This document shows positions 62,014 through 64,000 of a DNA stretch of 64,000 bases, one piece after another. The notes under the pieces were generated by a model. That model made no database searches, had not been told where the DNA came from, and saw only the letters and a list, made by a program, of their open reading frames with translations. Numbering within the stretch: the first letter of the stretch is position 1; each line of letters opens with the position of its first letter. Where the stretch lies: positions 1 to 64,000 of the forward strand of contig NZ_SACY01000004.1 in the NCBI RefSeq assembly GCF_004005965.1, written 5' to 3'. Position numbers and translations under genes: made by a program. The DNA comes from Sandaracinomonas limnophila. Lineage in GTDB: Bacteria; Bacteroidota; Bacteroidia; Cytophagales; Spirosomataceae.

Positions 62014-62534
62014 AACAGCTTCTCCTGAGGAGGCTTCACTCCTGCCAAACGGATGTACACTGTTGTTTGTCCTCGGTGGTGAGTTTGGTGCTCAAAGCAT
62101 TTGTTTAGAGCTGTGCCTTTGCTCATTTCAAAACGTCCAAACATTTTTACTGTTTCTTTGAAAGAGGCATCCGACATTTTGCCAATCGCATTGATCACAA
62201 AATCGTAACTCGCATTAACTAATTTGGTTACGTTCGCTTTTGATTGGTCAGTTGCTTTTTCAGATTCACCCATTCCTACTGGACTTTTCTCTCCGGATGC
62301 TGCAGATGCAAACGCATAATTGGCATCAGTGAAGTGCAACATTTGCTGCGCAAAAGAACGCATTTCAGGAGTGGGTTTTAAGTCGTACTTTTCTGCGGGC
62401 ATTGCATCAAGGTACTCTTGAGTGTACGCCTTGGCACGCTGCCATTCTTTAATCATCTCTTCTTTGGATTGTCCCAACATAACATTACTTACTAAAAGTG
62501 TTACAAAAAATAAAAGTGTTTTAATCGTTTTCAT
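62010..62534 (-). CDS. exported DinB-family protein
   Basis: A signal peptide (MKTIKTLLFFVTLLVSNVML) precedes a four-helix DinB/YfiT-type domain. The metal-binding histidines are in QQMLHFTDANYAF and FEHQTHHRGQTTVYIRLAG. The group contains metal-dependent thiol transferases as well as proteins without known function. It is divergent from the HxlR regulator gene and probably under its control. Confidence 0.88.
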   Translation of the reverse strand: MKTIKTLLFFVTLLVSNVMLGQSKEEMIKEWQRAKAYTQEYLDAMPAEKYDLKPTPEMRSFAQQMLHFTDANYAFASAASGEKSPVGMGESEKATDQSKANVTKLVNASYDFVINAIGKMSDASFKETVKMFGRFEMSKGTALNKCFEHQTHHRGQTTVYIRLAGVKPPQEKLF

Positions 62535-62552
62535 ACGTATGATTATTTTGTT

Positions 62553-62622
62553 TTTGCAAATCTATACAAATTAGTGTAAATTTGTAACTAATTTTAGTAA
62601 ATACTGGTAACCAAATGGTAAC
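62553..62622 (+). promoter_or_regulatory. HxlR promoter and direct-repeat operator
   Basis: TTTG (62553-62556), 20 nt and TAAATTTG (62577-62584) form a near-ideal Bacteroidota promoter for the HxlR gene. On the other strand TAGATTTG (62557-62564) is a -7 box facing the DinB gene. Two TGGTAAC copies (62605-62611 and 62616-62622), 11 nt apart, overlap the HxlR ATG and are a candidate binding site for that regulator. Confidence 0.6.
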
Positions 62623-62974
62623 TAACACAATTTCTCGCTTAATTGAAAATCCACACAATTGTCCAGTAACCCGTGCCATGAGTATCATTGGAGGTAAATG
62701 GAAGCCTATTATTCTTAATTGCATCGGCGAAAAATCCTTGCGATTTGGAAAATTAAGACAATACATTCCCGCCATTTCCAACAAAGTGCTAAGCAACGAA
62801 CTGAAGGAATTGGAGCAATTTGGCTTAATTGAGCGTATAGAATACAAAGAATTGCCTCCACGTGTAGAATATCATTTAACACAAGCTGGCAGATCACTAT
62901 TACCAATTCTTCATGAAATTGCTCGCTGGGGAAAAACCGAATTGGCCATAGAAATTATAGAAAAAGCGAGTTAA
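62615..62974 (+). CDS. HxlR-family transcriptional regulator
   Basis: The 119-residue protein is a winged helix of the HxlR type: CPVTRAMSIIGGKWKPIILN, then FGKLRQYIPAISNKVLSNELKELEQFGLI. The single Cys in NCPVT is the residue that senses aldehydes or oxidants in several relatives. It lies between a DinB gene (divergent) and a drug-exporter gene 17 nt downstream, both of which it may control. Confidence 0.92.
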   Translation: MVTNTISRLIENPHNCPVTRAMSIIGGKWKPIILNCIGEKSLRFGKLRQYIPAISNKVLSNELKELEQFGLIERIEYKELPPRVEYHLTQAGRSLLPILHEIARWGKTELAIEIIEKAS

Positions 62975-62991
62975 TTGAACCATAAAATTTT

Positions 62992-64000
62992 ATGCAACTA
63001 AGTAGTAACACTAAAAACAAAATCATTTTTGTCCTAGGGGTATTGTCGGCCATCGGGCCATTGTCGATCGACATGTACCTGCCAGCCTTTAAAAACATTG
63101 CCACAGCGCTTCATTCCTCTCAAGTAGAAGTAGGTTATACGCTTTCCAGTTTCTTTTTTGGAATCTGTTTAGGACAATTGATCAATGGTCCGATGCTCGA
63201 CCATTTTGGCAGAAAACGCGTCTTGTACATCGGATTAGGCATCTATGTGGTATCTTCGATTGCTTGCACCTTATGTACCACGGTAGATCAATTAATTGTC
63301 CTGCGATTTTTCCAAGCCTTAGGTGCCAGTGTGGGCATGGTGGCACCCAATGCGGTTGTACGCGAAACGTTTGAAGAAGAAGATCGTCCGAAGGTACTTT
63401 CTTTGTTAATATTAATTTTGGGTGTTAGCCCCATTTTAGCACCAACTTTGGGCAGCATTATCCTTTCCACTTCAAGTTGGCCCTATATTTTTTGGGTTTT
63501 GGCAGCCATTATGTTAACCATGATCTTCCTCATCAAGGCCTGGTTGCCTGAAAATCCGGAACAATTGAGTGGTGAAGCAAGACCAAAGCTTTCATTAAAG
63601 GAAATTGGAAAGGGTTACATAGGTGCTTTTCAAGAGAAAAAATTCATTGGCTTTGCCTTTGCAGGAGCCATCGGTTCAGGAAGTATTTTTGCTTATGTGA
63701 CCGGAGCCCCTCTAACATTCTTAAACTTTTATCACCTCAACGAACAACAATTTGGCTGGGTATTTGCCATCGTGGCCTCTGGAATTATAAGTGCAAGTCA
63801 ATTAAACACACTTATTTTAAAAAGAAAATCGAGTGTGCAAGTTTTGGCAGTCGCCTTACCCGCTCAATTTGTTTTCGGATTATTGATGGTTATTGGGGTT
63901 CATTTTGATCTATTGAATATGCCACTTTTAATTGCCCTTCTATTTTTGATGTTGGCATGCCAAGGTTTAGTTTTCCCCAATATGGCCACAGTGGCACTTC
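62992..64000 (+). CDS. Bcr/CflA-type MFS drug exporter (partial)
   Basis: The open frame from the ATG at 62992 runs off the window with 336 codons visible; the full protein would be about 400 residues. It starts MQLSSNTKNKIIFVLGVLSA and has the Bcr/CflA features: PLSIDMYLPAFKNIATAL in helix 1, LGQLINGPMLDHFGRKRVLY (MFS motif A) and RFFQALGASVGMVAPNAVVR. It exports small drugs using the proton gradient. It is probably transcribed with the HxlR gene. Confidence 0.9.
   Translation, partial: MQLSSNTKNKIIFVLGVLSAIGPLSIDMYLPAFKNIATALHSSQVEVGYTLSSFFFGICLGQLINGPMLDHFGRKRVLYIGLGIYVVSSIACTLCTTVDQLIVLRFFQALGASVGMVAPNAVVRETFEEEDRPKVLSLLILILGVSPILAPTLGSIILSTSSWPYIFWVLAAIMLTMIFLIKAWLPENPEQLSGEARPKLSLKEIGKGYIGAFQEKKFIGFAFAGAIGSGSIFAYVTGAPLTFLNFYHLNEQQFGWVFAIVASGIISASQLNTLILKRKSSVQVLAVALPAQFVFGLLMVIGVHFDLLNMPLLIALLFLMLACQGLVFPNMATVAL

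Overview
The window is a chromosomal segment of an AT-rich Bacteroidota bacterium, most likely a Cytophagales-type freshwater or plant-litter heterotroph. The evidence is the 5' end of a 16S rRNA gene in its Bacteroidota form at the left edge, Bacteroidota-type promoters (TTTG, about 20 nt, TAnnTTTG), start codons without Shine-Dalgarno sequences, TonB-dependent receptors with the peptidase-regulatory plug type, and many exported proteins. I see no CRISPR array, phage, transposase or tRNA gene.

Layout. 1-570: 16S rRNA start (minus strand), its leader and promoter, and a repeat hairpin. 568-12.6 kb: pruA, a ComEA-like protein, a VOC protein, an esterase-pectinesterase fusion, DCC and DUF1684 proteins, an M28 peptidase, a TonB-dependent receptor and an ion channel. 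12.6-22.7 kb: a GH3 glycosidase, then a tightly packed minus-strand operon (exported esterase, ArsR regulator, second esterase, CitMHS carboxylate transporter, AtuA-family protein and its small ferredoxin-fold partner), then a Tat-exported carboxylesterase and an NAD(P)-binding protein. 22.8-32 kb: exported haem proteins, an amidohydrolase, an SDR, a PhyH dioxygenase and another hydrolase. 32.3-40.6 kb: an L,D-transpeptidase, a beta-CASP nuclease, a small secreted protein divergent from a Nudix-type regulator, a haem/FG-GAP protein and a second TonB-dependent receptor. 40.7-47.7 kb: a complete TetR-controlled efflux operon of the YbhGFSR type with its own TolC. 47.8-59.9 kb: a DeoR-controlled sugar operon with sugar isomerase, split transketolase, sugar ABC importer with DUF2291 protein, GlpK-like FGGY kinase, Sde182-type nucleoside-hydrolase-like protein and an esterase. 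60.1-64 kb: an orphan antitoxin coupled to a second Sde182-type protein, a DinB protein, an HxlR regulator and a truncated Bcr/CflA exporter.

The cluster most worth following is the DeoR sugar operon. Isomerase, ketose kinase and a dedicated two-subunit transketolase, fed by a ribose-type ABC importer, imply a route in which an aldose is isomerised, phosphorylated and split by a purpose-built transketolase. This has the same gene logic as the known D-apiose/apulose pathway, but the substrate cannot be read from sequence. Together with six exported esterases, a pectinesterase domain and a GH3 enzyme, the segment looks devoted to decorated plant or algal polysaccharides.

The non-coding DNA is unusual. 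At most convergent gene ends there are short tandem arrays, mostly 7-bp units of the form TTANNNN and once a 16-bp unit. They start at the stop codon and are usually paired with an inverted array of the same unit, so they can fold into long hairpins and carry stop codons in every frame. Other recurrent signals are an AACCTATTTA-like element just before the start codons of exported proteins, operon junctions that cluster on stop-N-ATG with a one-nucleotide gap, and a dispersed element of about 75 bp present twice with a third partial copy.
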